DNA of 64,000 bases from Herbaspirillum sp. SJZ107 (GTDB lineage: Bacteria; Pseudomonadota; Gammaproteobacteria; Burkholderiales; Burkholderiaceae_D): the NCBI RefSeq assembly GCF_006715485.1, contig NZ_VFNH01000003.1, forward strand, positions 496,001-560,000. The letters are read 5' to 3'. The first letter of the stretch is position 1. Every line of letters begins with the position of its first letter. The translations under genes and the position numbers were made by a program. This document shows, piece by piece, positions 36,501 through 43,916 of this stretch. The notes beneath the pieces are model-generated. The model made no database searches. It was not told the DNA's origin and saw nothing but the letters and a program-made list of their open reading frames with translations.

Positions 36501-37129
36501 ACCCATAGCCCGCTGAAGCGGCTCATGGCCCAGGCATGCAGGCCGTAGTCGATGTATTCCTGCACCGACGACGGGTACAGCACCGGCATGCCGACGTGGT
36601 GCAGGATGTGGTCGGACTGGTGCGCGGTCGACGAGGATTTGGCGGCATGGTCGTCGCCGGCCAGCACGATCACGCCGCCGTGGGCGGCGCTGCCGGCGGC
36701 GTTGCCGTGTTTAAAAACGTCGCCGCAGCGGTCCACGCCCGGGCCCTTGCCGTACCACATGGCGAATACGCCATCGTACTTGGCATCCTTGAACAAGTTG
36801 GTTTGCTGGGTGCCCCAGACCGCGGTCGCGGCCAGGTCTTCGTTCATGCCCGGGTGGAAGTGGACGTGGTGGGCGTCCAGGTGTTTTTTCGCCTTCCACG
36901 CGGTCTGGTCGACCTGGGTGACCGGCGACCCGCGGTAGCCGGTGATGTAGCCGGCGGTGTTCAGCCCGGCCCGCAAGTCGCGCTCGCGCTGCAGCATCGG
37001 CAGGCGGATCAGCGCCTGGGTGCCGGTCATGAAGGCGCGGCCGCGCTCGAGCGTCCATTTGTCGTCGAGGGTGATATCTTGCTGAGGCTGCGCCGGTTCC
37101 AGCTGGGAGCGGTCCAGGGGTGCATTCAT
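33554..37129 (-). CDS. Indolepyruvate ferredoxin oxidoreductase family protein, alpha and gamma domains fused
   Basis: A 1,191-residue fused 2-oxoacid:ferredoxin oxidoreductase that uses thiamine diphosphate to decarboxylate aryl or branched 2-oxoacids to acyl-CoA. An N-terminal pyrimidine-binding region (GSPVTQVDQTAW), a TPP-binding region (GDGTYFHSGVLAIRASVAAK), a cysteine cluster around residue 640-680 (CEGCGDCSKQSNC) for an iron-sulfur centre, and a gamma-like domain (GIGGTGVVTVGQILAMAA) appear in order. The ATG at 37129 follows CGGAGA by about 7 bases. A divergent Lrp-type gene starts 155 bases away and probably regulates it. The likely pathway is degradation of aromatic or branched amino acids. 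Confidence 0.9.
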   Translation of the reverse strand: MNAPLDRSQLEPAQPQQDITLDDKWTLERGRAFMTGTQALIRLPMLQRERDLRAGLNTAGYITGYRGSPVTQVDQTAWKAKKHLDAHHVHFHPGMNEDLAATAVWGTQQTNLFKDAKYDGVFAMWYGKGPGVDRCGDVFKHGNAAGSAAHGGVIVLAGDDHAAKSSSTAHQSDHILHHVGMPVLYPSSVQEYIDYGLHAWAMSRFSGLWVSMKCVTDIIESGAVVDLDPERVQTVIPTDFEMPPGGLNIRWPDAVLDQEVRMNNYKWYAALAYARANKLNQLVWDSPNPKIGIITAGKSYLDTRQALADLGIDEQAAREIGLRVYKVGMTWPLDSIGVHEFAQGLDEILVVEEKRQVLEYALKEELYNLPDGQRPRVVGKFDDSGEWSVKTRSGQGDWLLPGTYELNPAQIARAIASRISHYCAGHPVAERVRERIAFLEAKELVLKAIPAKANPDTDRIPYFCSGCPHNSSTKVPEGSRALAGIGCHYMVLWMDRETSTFTHMGAEGTTWIGQAPFTDEKHVFANLGDGTYFHSGVLAIRASVAAKVNITYKILYNDAVAMTGGQTHDGPLDPAKISRQLAAEGVKPIIVVTDEPEKYPADYPWAEGVTVRHRLELMDVQKELREMPGVSAMIYDQTCASEKRRRRKKGEYPDPAKRAVINEAVCEGCGDCSKQSNCLSVEPLETELGRKRQINQSSCNKDFSCVTGFCPSFVTVEGGGLKKPKPAAKAVGASTSDVKPPLLPVPRIPSTETPFGILVTGIGGTGVVTVGQILAMAAHVENKGALVLDMSGLAQKGGPVMSHVRLADRQADLHSTRVGTGNADLVIGCDQIVTASRDALSRMGEGRTWAAVNASGATTAAFIKNPDWQFPGEGSRGAILQACGADNVDFLDAGQIATSLMGDAIATNMFMLGYAFQKGHVPLLASSIIKAIELNGVSVGFNKAAFEWGRTAAHDLASVTRLTTPAKVIEFKRAQSLDDLVNRRVELLTAYQNAAYAQQYKGFVDGVRAAEAKLGKGTRLTEAVARYLHKLMAYKDEYEVARLYTDPAFMDKINGMFEGDVTLKFHLAPPLMAKKDKQGHLVKQEFGPWMMKAFGVLAKMKGLRGTALDPFGRTEERRMERALIGDYRNTVAALLPKLTAENLAQAVAIASVPEDIRGFGHVKERHLAAAKRKEAELVAAFHTPGVAPRAA

Positions 37130-37243
37130 GCTTGTGTCTCCGTTGTCATCGGTTTTGCGCGGTGTCCGCGTCATTGTTCCGGCCAGTATAGGCCGCTATC
37201 GCAAGCATTAAATTTCAATCAATTCCCCCCGCCGGATGATTTG

Positions 37244-37258
37244 CGCAATAAAATTGCG
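37244..37258. promoter_or_regulatory. Lrp/AsnC-type palindrome between divergent genes
   Basis: A perfect inverted repeat CGCAAT-AAA-ATTGCG (15 bases) lies 26 bases before the Lrp-type regulator's ATG and about 115 bases from the oxidoreductase ATG. Its length, 3-base AT centre and position agree with Lrp-family operators. The binding protein is presumably the adjacent regulator, which is inference. Confidence 0.5.
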
Positions 37259-37284
37259 GTACACCTGACCGACTAGGGGGATTC

Positions 37285-37785
37285 ATGTCAAAAATCGAGC
37301 TGGATAAAACCGACCGCAAGATCCTGGCCATCCTGCAATCGGATGGCCGGCTGTCCAACCAGGACGTGGCGGAGCGCGTCAGCCTGTCGCCGTCGCCCTG
37401 CCTGCGCCGCATCAAGCGGCTGGAAGAGGCCGGTGTGATCCGCCAGTACGTGGCGCTGCTCGATCCCGACAAGCTGGGCCTGGGCCTGCTGGCCTATGTG
37501 AACGTGCGCCTGGAAAAGCACGCCGAGGGCGCGCCGAATGCGCGGGTGCCGGCGACCTCGCCGCGCTTCGAGTTCGCCCAGGCGGTGTCGTCCTGGCCGG
37601 AAGTGATCGCCTGCTATGCAATGACGGGAGAAATGGATTTCCTGCTGCGCGTGCACGTGGAGGACATGGAGCACTTTTCGCGCTTCATGATGGGCACGCT
37701 GTTGCGGCACCCGGCGGTGCTGGACGTGAAGTCGAGCTTTGCGCTGCAGCGGATCAAGGAGACCACGGCGCTGCCGCTGGTGTGA
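37285..37785 (+). CDS. Lrp/AsnC family transcriptional regulator
   Basis: A 166-residue regulator with an N-terminal winged helix-turn-helix (LDKTDRKILAILQSDGRLSN then LSPSPCLRRIKRLEEAGVI) and a C-terminal RAM ligand-binding domain at about 70-155. GGGGG lies 5 bases before the ATG. Transcribed divergently from the indolepyruvate oxidoreductase gene, it most likely senses an amino acid and controls that gene and itself. A 15-base palindrome in the shared gap is a candidate operator. Confidence 0.92.
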   Translation: MSKIELDKTDRKILAILQSDGRLSNQDVAERVSLSPSPCLRRIKRLEEAGVIRQYVALLDPDKLGLGLLAYVNVRLEKHAEGAPNARVPATSPRFEFAQAVSSWPEVIACYAMTGEMDFLLRVHVEDMEHFSRFMMGTLLRHPAVLDVKSSFALQRIKETTALPLV

Positions 37786-37792
37786 ATAAAAC

Positions 37793-37826
37793 GGTCAAAT
37801 GAGCACGTAGCCGCACTCATTTGACC
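37793..37826 (-). terminator. Intrinsic terminator after the GH27 gene
   Basis: A perfect 11-bp stem (GGTCAAATGAG / CTCATTTGACC) with a 12-base loop lies between two convergent genes. On the minus strand it is followed by GTTTTATT, so it is oriented to end the GH3-GH5-GH27 transcript. It may also slow transcription of the Lrp-type gene on the plus strand, where no T-run follows. Confidence 0.7.
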
Positions 37827-37839
37827 GGGTCTTACCCTG

Positions 37840-39045
37840 TTACGGCTTTTTCAAACGCAGCACTACCACGCCATGCGCCGGCACCGTCACCTCCAGGCGC
37901 TTGCCGGTATCGCCGGTCTTGCCGGTCCAGGCATCCGTCCAGCGGTACGTCGTTTTCCTGAAGTCGGCTTCGCGCTTGCTCAGATCGTCGCCGATCGTGT
38001 GCTGCTGCCAGTCGTAGCGATACGCCAGCGGCGCCTCGCCGCGGTTCAGGATCATGAACGCCCACTCGTCGTTCGCCATCGGCTTGGCCCACAGCTCGAC
38101 CTGGCCCTGGTTGTAGAAACGCAGCGCCTGCACGCCGAGCGGGTCCTGGTTGATGGCGATGACCTCGCGCCGCCCGATGATGCTGCGTACCGACGCCGGC
38201 ATCGAGCGCAGATCGTTGCCGAGGATGAGCGGTGAATTCATCATCGCCCAGATCGAGAAGTGGGCACGGTCCTCGTCTTCCGTCATGCCCATGCCGACTT
38301 CCAGCATGTCCATGTCGTTCCAGTGGCCCGGCCCCGCGTACTTGCGCAAACCGGCCTGTTTATCCAGGATGCGCAGGATGCCCAGCGCCGACCACGACCC
38401 GTGGCTCATCTCGCAATCCCAGCACGGGTAGATGTCGCCGGTGGTGCGCCAGGAATGGCCGATGGGCGATGCCCATTCCCACGGCTTGTTCTCGCCCCAC
38501 TCGCACATGCTCAGCAACATCGGCCGCTGGCTGGCCCGGATCGCATCGCTGATAGTCTGGTAGGCGCCCTGGGCACTCAAACCCTTGCTGTCGCACCAGT
38601 CGTACTTGATGTAGTCGACGCCCCAGGCCGCATAGGTGCGCGCGTCCTGGTATTCGTGGCCGCGGCTGCCCGGACGCCCGCCGCAGGTGGTGTTGCCGAC
38701 GTCCGAATAGATGCCCAGCTTGAGGCCGCGCGCGTGCACGTAATCGGCCAGCGCCTTCATCCCGGACGGAAAGCGCTGCGGGTCCGGGTGCATCTCGCCG
38801 TTGGCATCGCGCGCGCCGTGCCAGCAATCGTCGATGTTGACGTACTGGTAGCCGGCATCCTTCAGGCCCAGTTTCACCATCGCGTCGGCGGTCTCGCGGA
38901 TCAGCTTTTCGTCGATGTTGCAGGCGAATTTGTTCCAGCTGTTCCAGCCCATCTGCGGGGTCGTGGCCAGGCCTTCGGCTTTCTGGGCCCAGGCCGGCGC
39001 CACGCTCACGGCTGTCATCAGGAGAGTGGCAAAGGCGCGCTTCAT
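37840..39045 (-). CDS. Exported GH27 alpha-galactosidase
   Basis: A 401-residue glycosidase that removes alpha-linked galactose, for example the side groups of galactomannan. A signal peptide ends near residue 20 (APAWAQ). Family motifs are PQMGWNSWNKF at about 30-40, VNIDDCWHG, the nucleophile Asp149 in YIKYDWC, and the acid/base Asp204 in RTTGDIYPC. AAGGAGG precedes the ATG, which overlaps the GH5 stop (ATGA). It is the last gene of the GH3-GH5-GH27 operon, followed by a hairpin terminator. Confidence 0.92.
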   Translation of the reverse strand: MKRAFATLLMTAVSVAPAWAQKAEGLATTPQMGWNSWNKFACNIDEKLIRETADAMVKLGLKDAGYQYVNIDDCWHGARDANGEMHPDPQRFPSGMKALADYVHARGLKLGIYSDVGNTTCGGRPGSRGHEYQDARTYAAWGVDYIKYDWCDSKGLSAQGAYQTISDAIRASQRPMLLSMCEWGENKPWEWASPIGHSWRTTGDIYPCWDCEMSHGSWSALGILRILDKQAGLRKYAGPGHWNDMDMLEVGMGMTEDEDRAHFSIWAMMNSPLILGNDLRSMPASVRSIIGRREVIAINQDPLGVQALRFYNQGQVELWAKPMANDEWAFMILNRGEAPLAYRYDWQQHTIGDDLSKREADFRKTTYRWTDAWTGKTGDTGKRLEVTVPAHGVVVLRLKKP

Positions 39046-40382
39046 CGCTTGCCTCCTTCCAAGCCATGCAGGCGCTGCGCCGCAGCACCGATCACCTTCA
39101 GCGTGGCGGCGTCGCTGTCGAACACCGAGTACAGGCCCTGCTCTTCCTGCGGCGGGTCGCCGACGAAATCGTTCCCCGGCTTCCACCAGTAATCCGCATT
39201 CGCGGCGCGCCCCGCCCCGCCCCAGGCCCAGAAGTTCCAGCCGGCGACCGGGTCGCCCTGGGCCGCGCGTTGCTGGATCAGTCCGAACACCTCGCCGTAG
39301 AAGCGGTCGCGCACGGTGGTGCCGGACCCGATGGCGAAGGATGCGCCATCGCGGTTCAGGCCGAACTCCTCCAGCACGATCGGCTTGCCCAGCCGCTTCG
39401 CATCGTCGATGTGCAGGTTCAGGTAATGCAGGCTCTTGTCCATCATGCCGGCCCAGGTCTGGTCCGCCCGTTTCGGATCGAACCAGCCCCAGTTGGCCGG
39501 CCACAGGTGGTAAGTCAGGTAGGCGATGTCCGGGGTGCGGTGCGCGTCCAGGTAGAGCTGCTCGTCCTGGCTTGAGCCGGCCAGGCCTTCGCTGCCGCTG
39601 CTGACCATGTGCCTGGCATCGAGCGAACGGATGTAACGGGCGGTGTCGGCGATCCATTTGATATAAACCGTTTTCTCCGCCTTTGTGGCCTTGCTGTTGC
39701 CGGGCCGCGGTTCGTTGGCCAGCTGCCACGACAGGATGGCCGGGTCGTCGCGGTAGGCGCGGCCGGTCACCGTGTTGACGCGCCCGACGATATGCGCGAT
39801 GACCTGCCGGTATGCGGCCTGCGCCTTGTCGTTGCTGTAGAAGCGCGCGTTCTCGGCCATGAAGCGCTCGTAATCCTTGCTCGCGTTCGGATCGTGCGCC
39901 GGGCTGCCCGTGAACCAGTTCAGGTACTGGGTCATGCCGCCCGACCACTGCCAGAAATTGTTCAGGTAGAGCACCGCCGTCATGTCGCGCTTGCCCAGTT
40001 CCGCCATCAGGAAGTCCAGGCCCTTCAGCAACTGCTCGTCGTACTCTCCCGGCGCCGCCGTGGTGGCCGGGCTGACGGCGCTCTTCATCGCCGTCTTTTC
40101 GGACACTGCCAGCACGCGCACGTTATTGATGCCGAGCGCTTTCAGGCGGTCGAGTTCCCGGGTCAAACGCGCGCGCTGGCCGACGCCGCTCGGCGCGCCC
40201 AGATAGCCCCCGTACCACAGGTTGGTGCCGGCGATGTAGTAGGGCTGGCCCTTGCGCACGAAATGGCTGCCCTTGACGGCGACGAAGCCGTCCTCGCCCG
40301 GCGCCGCCTGCGCAGCGGCGCCCCCGATGCTCGCCAACCCGGCAAGGGTGGCGAACACGATCCTGCCGAGTTGAACTTGCAT
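39042..40382 (-). CDS. Exported GH5 beta-mannanase/mannosidase-like glycosidase
   Basis: A 446-residue secreted hydrolase. The signal peptide ends near residue 25 (GAAAQAAPG). Catalytic residues are Glu224 in WQLANEP (acid/base) and Glu339 in VLEEFG (nucleophile). The overall pattern (GTNLWYGGYLGAPSGVG, YLNNFWQWSGGMTQYL) matches GH5 subfamily 7 mannan-active enzymes, which cut beta-1,4-mannan. It lies 12 bases after GH3 and overlaps GH27 by 4 bases. Confidence 0.88.
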   Translation of the reverse strand: MQVQLGRIVFATLAGLASIGGAAAQAAPGEDGFVAVKGSHFVRKGQPYYIAGTNLWYGGYLGAPSGVGQRARLTRELDRLKALGINNVRVLAVSEKTAMKSAVSPATTAAPGEYDEQLLKGLDFLMAELGKRDMTAVLYLNNFWQWSGGMTQYLNWFTGSPAHDPNASKDYERFMAENARFYSNDKAQAAYRQVIAHIVGRVNTVTGRAYRDDPAILSWQLANEPRPGNSKATKAEKTVYIKWIADTARYIRSLDARHMVSSGSEGLAGSSQDEQLYLDAHRTPDIAYLTYHLWPANWGWFDPKRADQTWAGMMDKSLHYLNLHIDDAKRLGKPIVLEEFGLNRDGASFAIGSGTTVRDRFYGEVFGLIQQRAAQGDPVAGWNFWAWGGAGRAANADYWWKPGNDFVGDPPQEEQGLYSVFDSDAATLKVIGAAAQRLHGLEGGKR

Positions 40383-40394
40383 ACCGCCTCCGGT

Positions 40395-42641
40395 TCAGCG
40401 CGCGCGGCCGCGTACGTCCAGCGTGCTGGCCGGCAGGTCCACGGTCACGCTGCTGGCGCCGGTGCCGGCTGCATCCTGGGCCAGCATCAGCTTGTACTTG
40501 CCCTTGCCAATGCGCCAGGTGCGCGAGGTCTCGTCGAAGGTGCCGAGCACGCGCGGCTCCACCGCCACCTCGACTTCCTTCGATTCACCAGGCTGCAGCG
40601 CTACCTTGTCCCAGCCGGCCAGGCGCTTCGGCGCCTCCCACTTGGCGCCGCCGGTTGGCGACACGTACACCTGCGGCACGTCCTTGCCGGCGACGCTGCC
40701 GGTGTTGGTGACCTTGAAGCGCACATGCAGGCGGCCGTTCTTGACCTGGCTGCTCAGGCCCGAGTACGAGAAGGTGGTGTACGACAGGCCGTGCCCGAAC
40801 GGGAACAGCGGCTTGTGGCCCTTCAGGTCGAACCATTTGTAGCCGAGCGCCGCGCCTTCGGTGTAAGTCACGGCGAACTGCATCTCGGGCTGCTTCGGAT
40901 CGCCGTCCACCGTCGCCCGCGGCAGCTGCTGCTCGGATGCCGGGAAGGTCGCCGGCAGGTGGCCGGACGGGTTCACCGCGCCGAACAGCACGTTGGCGAT
41001 CGCTTCGCCGCCGCTGGTGCCCGGATACCAGGTTTCCAGCACCGCCGGCACCTTGTTCAGCCACGGCATCGTGACCGGGCCGCCATTTTCGAGCACGACC
41101 ACGGTGCGCGCATTGGCGCCGGCCACGGTCGTGATCAGGTCGTCCTGGCGGTCCGGCAGCGCCAGCGAGGTGGCGTCCAGCGCCTCGCCGACCCACTGGG
41201 TCGCGAACACCAGCGCCACGTCGGCCTGGCCCGCCACGCGTGCCGCGCGGGCCGGGTCGGTGCCGTCGTCATAGACCACTTTGGCATTCGGCGCCTGCGC
41301 CTGGATCGCGCGCAGCGGCGACGAGTTGTGGTACATCACCGGGCCCGGCCAGGTGGCCGGCAGCAAGCCCTTGACCGCATTGCCGCCGCGCGGATACACC
41401 AGCGACGAACCGCCGCCGGCCAGCACGCCGGCATCCGCATGGCCGCCGATCACGGCGATGGTGCGCACCGTCTTCGCCAGCGGCAGCACGCGATTGTCGT
41501 TCTTCAGCAGCACCATGCCTTCTTCGGCGGTCTGGCGGCTGACCGCGTTGTTCCTGGCGACGTCGATCGCGCCGCCTTCCTTGACCGGGTTGTCGACCAC
41601 GCCCTTGGCGAACATGGTGCGCAGGATGCGCGTGACCATGTCGTCCAGGCGCGACTGCGGCACGGCGCCGGTCTTGACCGCTTCCAGCAGCGCACCGGCA
41701 AAGTACGGCGACTTGTCGAATTCATGGCCGGACTGCTGGTCCAGGCCATTGTTGGCGGCGGCCACGGTGCTGTGGGTTGCGCCCCAGTCGGACATCACGA
41801 AGCCCTTGAAACCCCAGTCGCGCTTGAGGACGTCGTTCAGCAGCCAGCTGTTTTCGCAGGCATACGGACCGTTGACGCGGTTGTACGAGCACATGACGGA
41901 ACCGGCATCCGACTGTTCCAGCGCCAGTTCCATCGCCAGCAGGTCGGACATGCGGAAGGCCGCCTTGTCGATGCGCGCATCGAGTTCGTTGCGGCCGGTT
42001 TCCTGGTCGTTCAGGGCGTAGTGCTTCAGGGTCGAGATGATGTTGTTCGATTCGATGCCCTTGATGGCCTGGCCCACCATGGTGCCGGCCAGCAGCGGGT
42101 CTTCGCCGGCGTATTCGAAGTTGCGGCCGTTGCGCGGTTCGCGCATCAGGTTCACGCCGCCGGCCAGCATCACGTTGAAGCCGGAGGCGCGCGCCTCCGA
42201 ACCGATCATCGCGCCGCCGGCATACGCCACCTTCGGATCCCAGGTCGAGGCCGTGGCCAGGCCCGACGGCAGCGAGGTGCGCTCGCGCACGTTGGGGCCG
42301 GCCTGCGAGGCCACGCCGAGGCCGGCGTCGGTCTCGAACAGCGCCGGCAGGCCGAGGCGCGGCGAACCCGGCACGTAGCCGGCCGATTGCGGCAGCGCTT
42401 CCGGAATGCGCTTGCCCTTGCCGAAGTCATGGCCGAAGTAAGACATCACCCACACCAGCTTTTCCTGCTGGGTCATGGCCTTGACGGCCAGCTGGGCGCG
42501 CTGGTCGGCGCTCAGCGAGCGGTCGAGCCAGGGTTTCTGGGCCGGTTCGGCCGCGGCATTCGGGGCCGCATCGGCCGCAGTTGCGAAAACAGGGAAGGCG
42601 GCGGCCAGTGCGGCCACGAGGGTCAGGCTAGGAAAACGCAT
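40395..42641 (-). CDS. Exported GH3 beta-glycosidase
   Basis: A 748-residue enzyme that releases terminal beta-linked glucose or related sugars from oligosaccharides. The signal peptide (SLTLVAALAAAFPVFATAADA) is followed by the GH3 N-terminal barrel with STLKHYALND (Lys206-His207 region) and the nucleophile Asp285 in FVMSDWG, then the C-terminal domain and a fibronectin-III-like end (KNGRLHVRFKVTNTGSVAG). The ATG at 42641 is chosen over a GTG four codons upstream. It is the first gene of the operon, with a promoter and LacI-type operator directly upstream. In a mannan locus the activity may include beta-mannosidase. Confidence 0.9.
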   Translation of the reverse strand: MRFPSLTLVAALAAAFPVFATAADAAPNAAAEPAQKPWLDRSLSADQRAQLAVKAMTQQEKLVWVMSYFGHDFGKGKRIPEALPQSAGYVPGSPRLGLPALFETDAGLGVASQAGPNVRERTSLPSGLATASTWDPKVAYAGGAMIGSEARASGFNVMLAGGVNLMREPRNGRNFEYAGEDPLLAGTMVGQAIKGIESNNIISTLKHYALNDQETGRNELDARIDKAAFRMSDLLAMELALEQSDAGSVMCSYNRVNGPYACENSWLLNDVLKRDWGFKGFVMSDWGATHSTVAAANNGLDQQSGHEFDKSPYFAGALLEAVKTGAVPQSRLDDMVTRILRTMFAKGVVDNPVKEGGAIDVARNNAVSRQTAEEGMVLLKNDNRVLPLAKTVRTIAVIGGHADAGVLAGGGSSLVYPRGGNAVKGLLPATWPGPVMYHNSSPLRAIQAQAPNAKVVYDDGTDPARAARVAGQADVALVFATQWVGEALDATSLALPDRQDDLITTVAGANARTVVVLENGGPVTMPWLNKVPAVLETWYPGTSGGEAIANVLFGAVNPSGHLPATFPASEQQLPRATVDGDPKQPEMQFAVTYTEGAALGYKWFDLKGHKPLFPFGHGLSYTTFSYSGLSSQVKNGRLHVRFKVTNTGSVAGKDVPQVYVSPTGGAKWEAPKRLAGWDKVALQPGESKEVEVAVEPRVLGTFDETSRTWRIGKGKYKLMLAQDAAGTGASSVTVDLPASTLDVRGRAR

Positions 42642-42663
42642 AGGGTGTCTCACTTTGTTTTAT

Positions 42664-42675
42664 GAAATCGGTTTC
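42664..42675. promoter_or_regulatory. LacI-type operator
   Basis: GAAATCGGTTTC (42664-42675) is a near-perfect 12-base palindrome with a central C-G step, as in LacI-family operators. On the minus strand it begins 10 bases after the proposed -10 box, so a bound repressor would block start of the GH3-GH5-GH27 transcript. The divergent LacI-family gene begins 82 bases away. Confidence 0.6.
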
Positions 42676-42685
42676 TTACACATAA

Positions 42686-42715
42686 AATATAGCCGGGATT
42701 ACACTGTTTAGTAAA
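42686..42715 (-). promoter_or_regulatory. Promoter of the GH3-GH5-GH27 operon
   Basis: On the minus strand TTTACT (42710-42715) and TATATT (42686-42691) are separated by 18 bases. They match 4 of 6 and 5 of 6 consensus positions. The predicted start would fall within or next to the palindromic operator at 42664-42675. No separate promoter for the divergent regulator is obvious. Confidence 0.5.
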
Positions 42716-42757
42716 GACGGCTACACTTATCCGATCCAACAAAACGATAAAACGACC

Positions 42758-43873
42758 ATGTCCGCAGACACGAGCCCACAAGACAGCGTGAATCCGGATG
42801 CCCCGCGCAGTGCCCCCGACCCGGGCGGCATCGACGGTGGCCAGCGTGGCGGCGAACGGCCGCCGGTGACGGTGCGCGACCTGGCGCGCCATGCCGGCGT
42901 CTCGACCGGCACCATCTCGCGCGCCCTCAAGAACGAGCCCGGCCTGACCGAAGCGACGCGCCAGCGCGTGTTGCAGGCGGCCCACGAACTGGGCTACGAC
43001 TTCTGCAAGCTGCGCCGCAAGCGCATCCGCCGCCTGGCCTTCCTGCTGCACCGCCAACACGACACCGCCGCCAGCAGCCCCTTCTATTCACCGGTGCTGC
43101 ACGGCGCCGAGGAAGCCTGCCGCGCGCGCGGCGTGGTGCTGTCCTTCCTGGCGGTGGGGCCGGCCGACGGCCTCAACGATCAATTGCGCATGCACGCGCC
43201 GGACGCCATCGTCTGCGCCGGCTTCTTCGAGCCTGAACTGCTGGCCGCGCTGCGCGCCACCGGCAAGCCGCTGGTCCTGATCGACATGAAGCTGCGCGGC
43301 TACAGCTCCGTCAACCCGGACAACCTGATGGGCGGCCAGCTCGCCACCCGCCACCTGATCAAGCTGGGACGCGAGCGCATCGCGATGATTTCCGGCCCGC
43401 TGAGCCACTACAGCGTGCGCGAACGCAACCGCGGCTACCGCCAGGCGCTGTTCGAGGCCGGGGTGCTGGCCGATCCGCGCCTGGACGTGACGCTGGCCGA
43501 CGGCGTCGACCTCGAAACCGGCGCCTACGAGGCGATGCAGACCCTGCTCGCCCTGCCGCATCCGCCGGATGCCGTGTTCTGCTACAACGACGCCGCCGCG
43601 CTGGCGGCGATGCGCTGCTGCCTGGCGGCTGGCCTGAGCGTCCCGCACGATGTCTCGATCGTCGGCTTCGACGACATCCCGGGCGCCCTGCTCGGCCACC
43701 GCCCGCTGACCACGCTGCGCATCGACAAAAAGGAACTCGGCGCGCTCGGCGTCGAACTGCTGCTGCGCGATCCCGAGGAACCGGCCCAGGCCGTCGAAAA
43801 AGTCGCGCCGGTCGAACTGATCGTGCGCGCCAGCACCGTCTACGAAGATCCGCGCCGGCGTCCACATTATTGA
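42758..43873 (+). CDS. LacI-family transcriptional regulator
   Basis: A 371-residue repressor. Residues 1-35 form an extra Asp/Pro/Gly-rich N-terminal extension before the helix-turn-helix (VRDLARHAGVSTGTISRALK) and hinge region. The periplasmic-binding-protein-like effector domain follows (DAIVCAGFF, NPDNLMGGQLATRHLI, SIVGFDDIPG). It is divergent from the glycosidase operon, and a near-perfect operator lies in the 116-base gap. The likely ligand is a mannan-derived sugar or oligosaccharide; this is inference from context. Confidence 0.9.
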   Translation: MSADTSPQDSVNPDAPRSAPDPGGIDGGQRGGERPPVTVRDLARHAGVSTGTISRALKNEPGLTEATRQRVLQAAHELGYDFCKLRRKRIRRLAFLLHRQHDTAASSPFYSPVLHGAEEACRARGVVLSFLAVGPADGLNDQLRMHAPDAIVCAGFFEPELLAALRATGKPLVLIDMKLRGYSSVNPDNLMGGQLATRHLIKLGRERIAMISGPLSHYSVRERNRGYRQALFEAGVLADPRLDVTLADGVDLETGAYEAMQTLLALPHPPDAVFCYNDAAALAAMRCCLAAGLSVPHDVSIVGFDDIPGALLGHRPLTTLRIDKKELGALGVELLLRDPEEPAQAVEKVAPVELIVRASTVYEDPRRRPHY

Positions 43874-43916
43874 GACGAGACTTACCCTACAACGAGACGC
43901 ATCACAACAATAACCC

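Noticed and set aside
33449..36508. Plus-strand open frame of 1,019 residues over the oxidoreductase gene
   Set aside because: It is a GC-rich mirror frame of the indolepyruvate oxidoreductase, with no domain signatures.
39609..42665. Plus-strand open frame of 1,018 residues over GH5 and GH3
   Set aside because: It is antisense to two genes with clear signal peptides and catalytic residues, and is rich in Arg/His/Gln.
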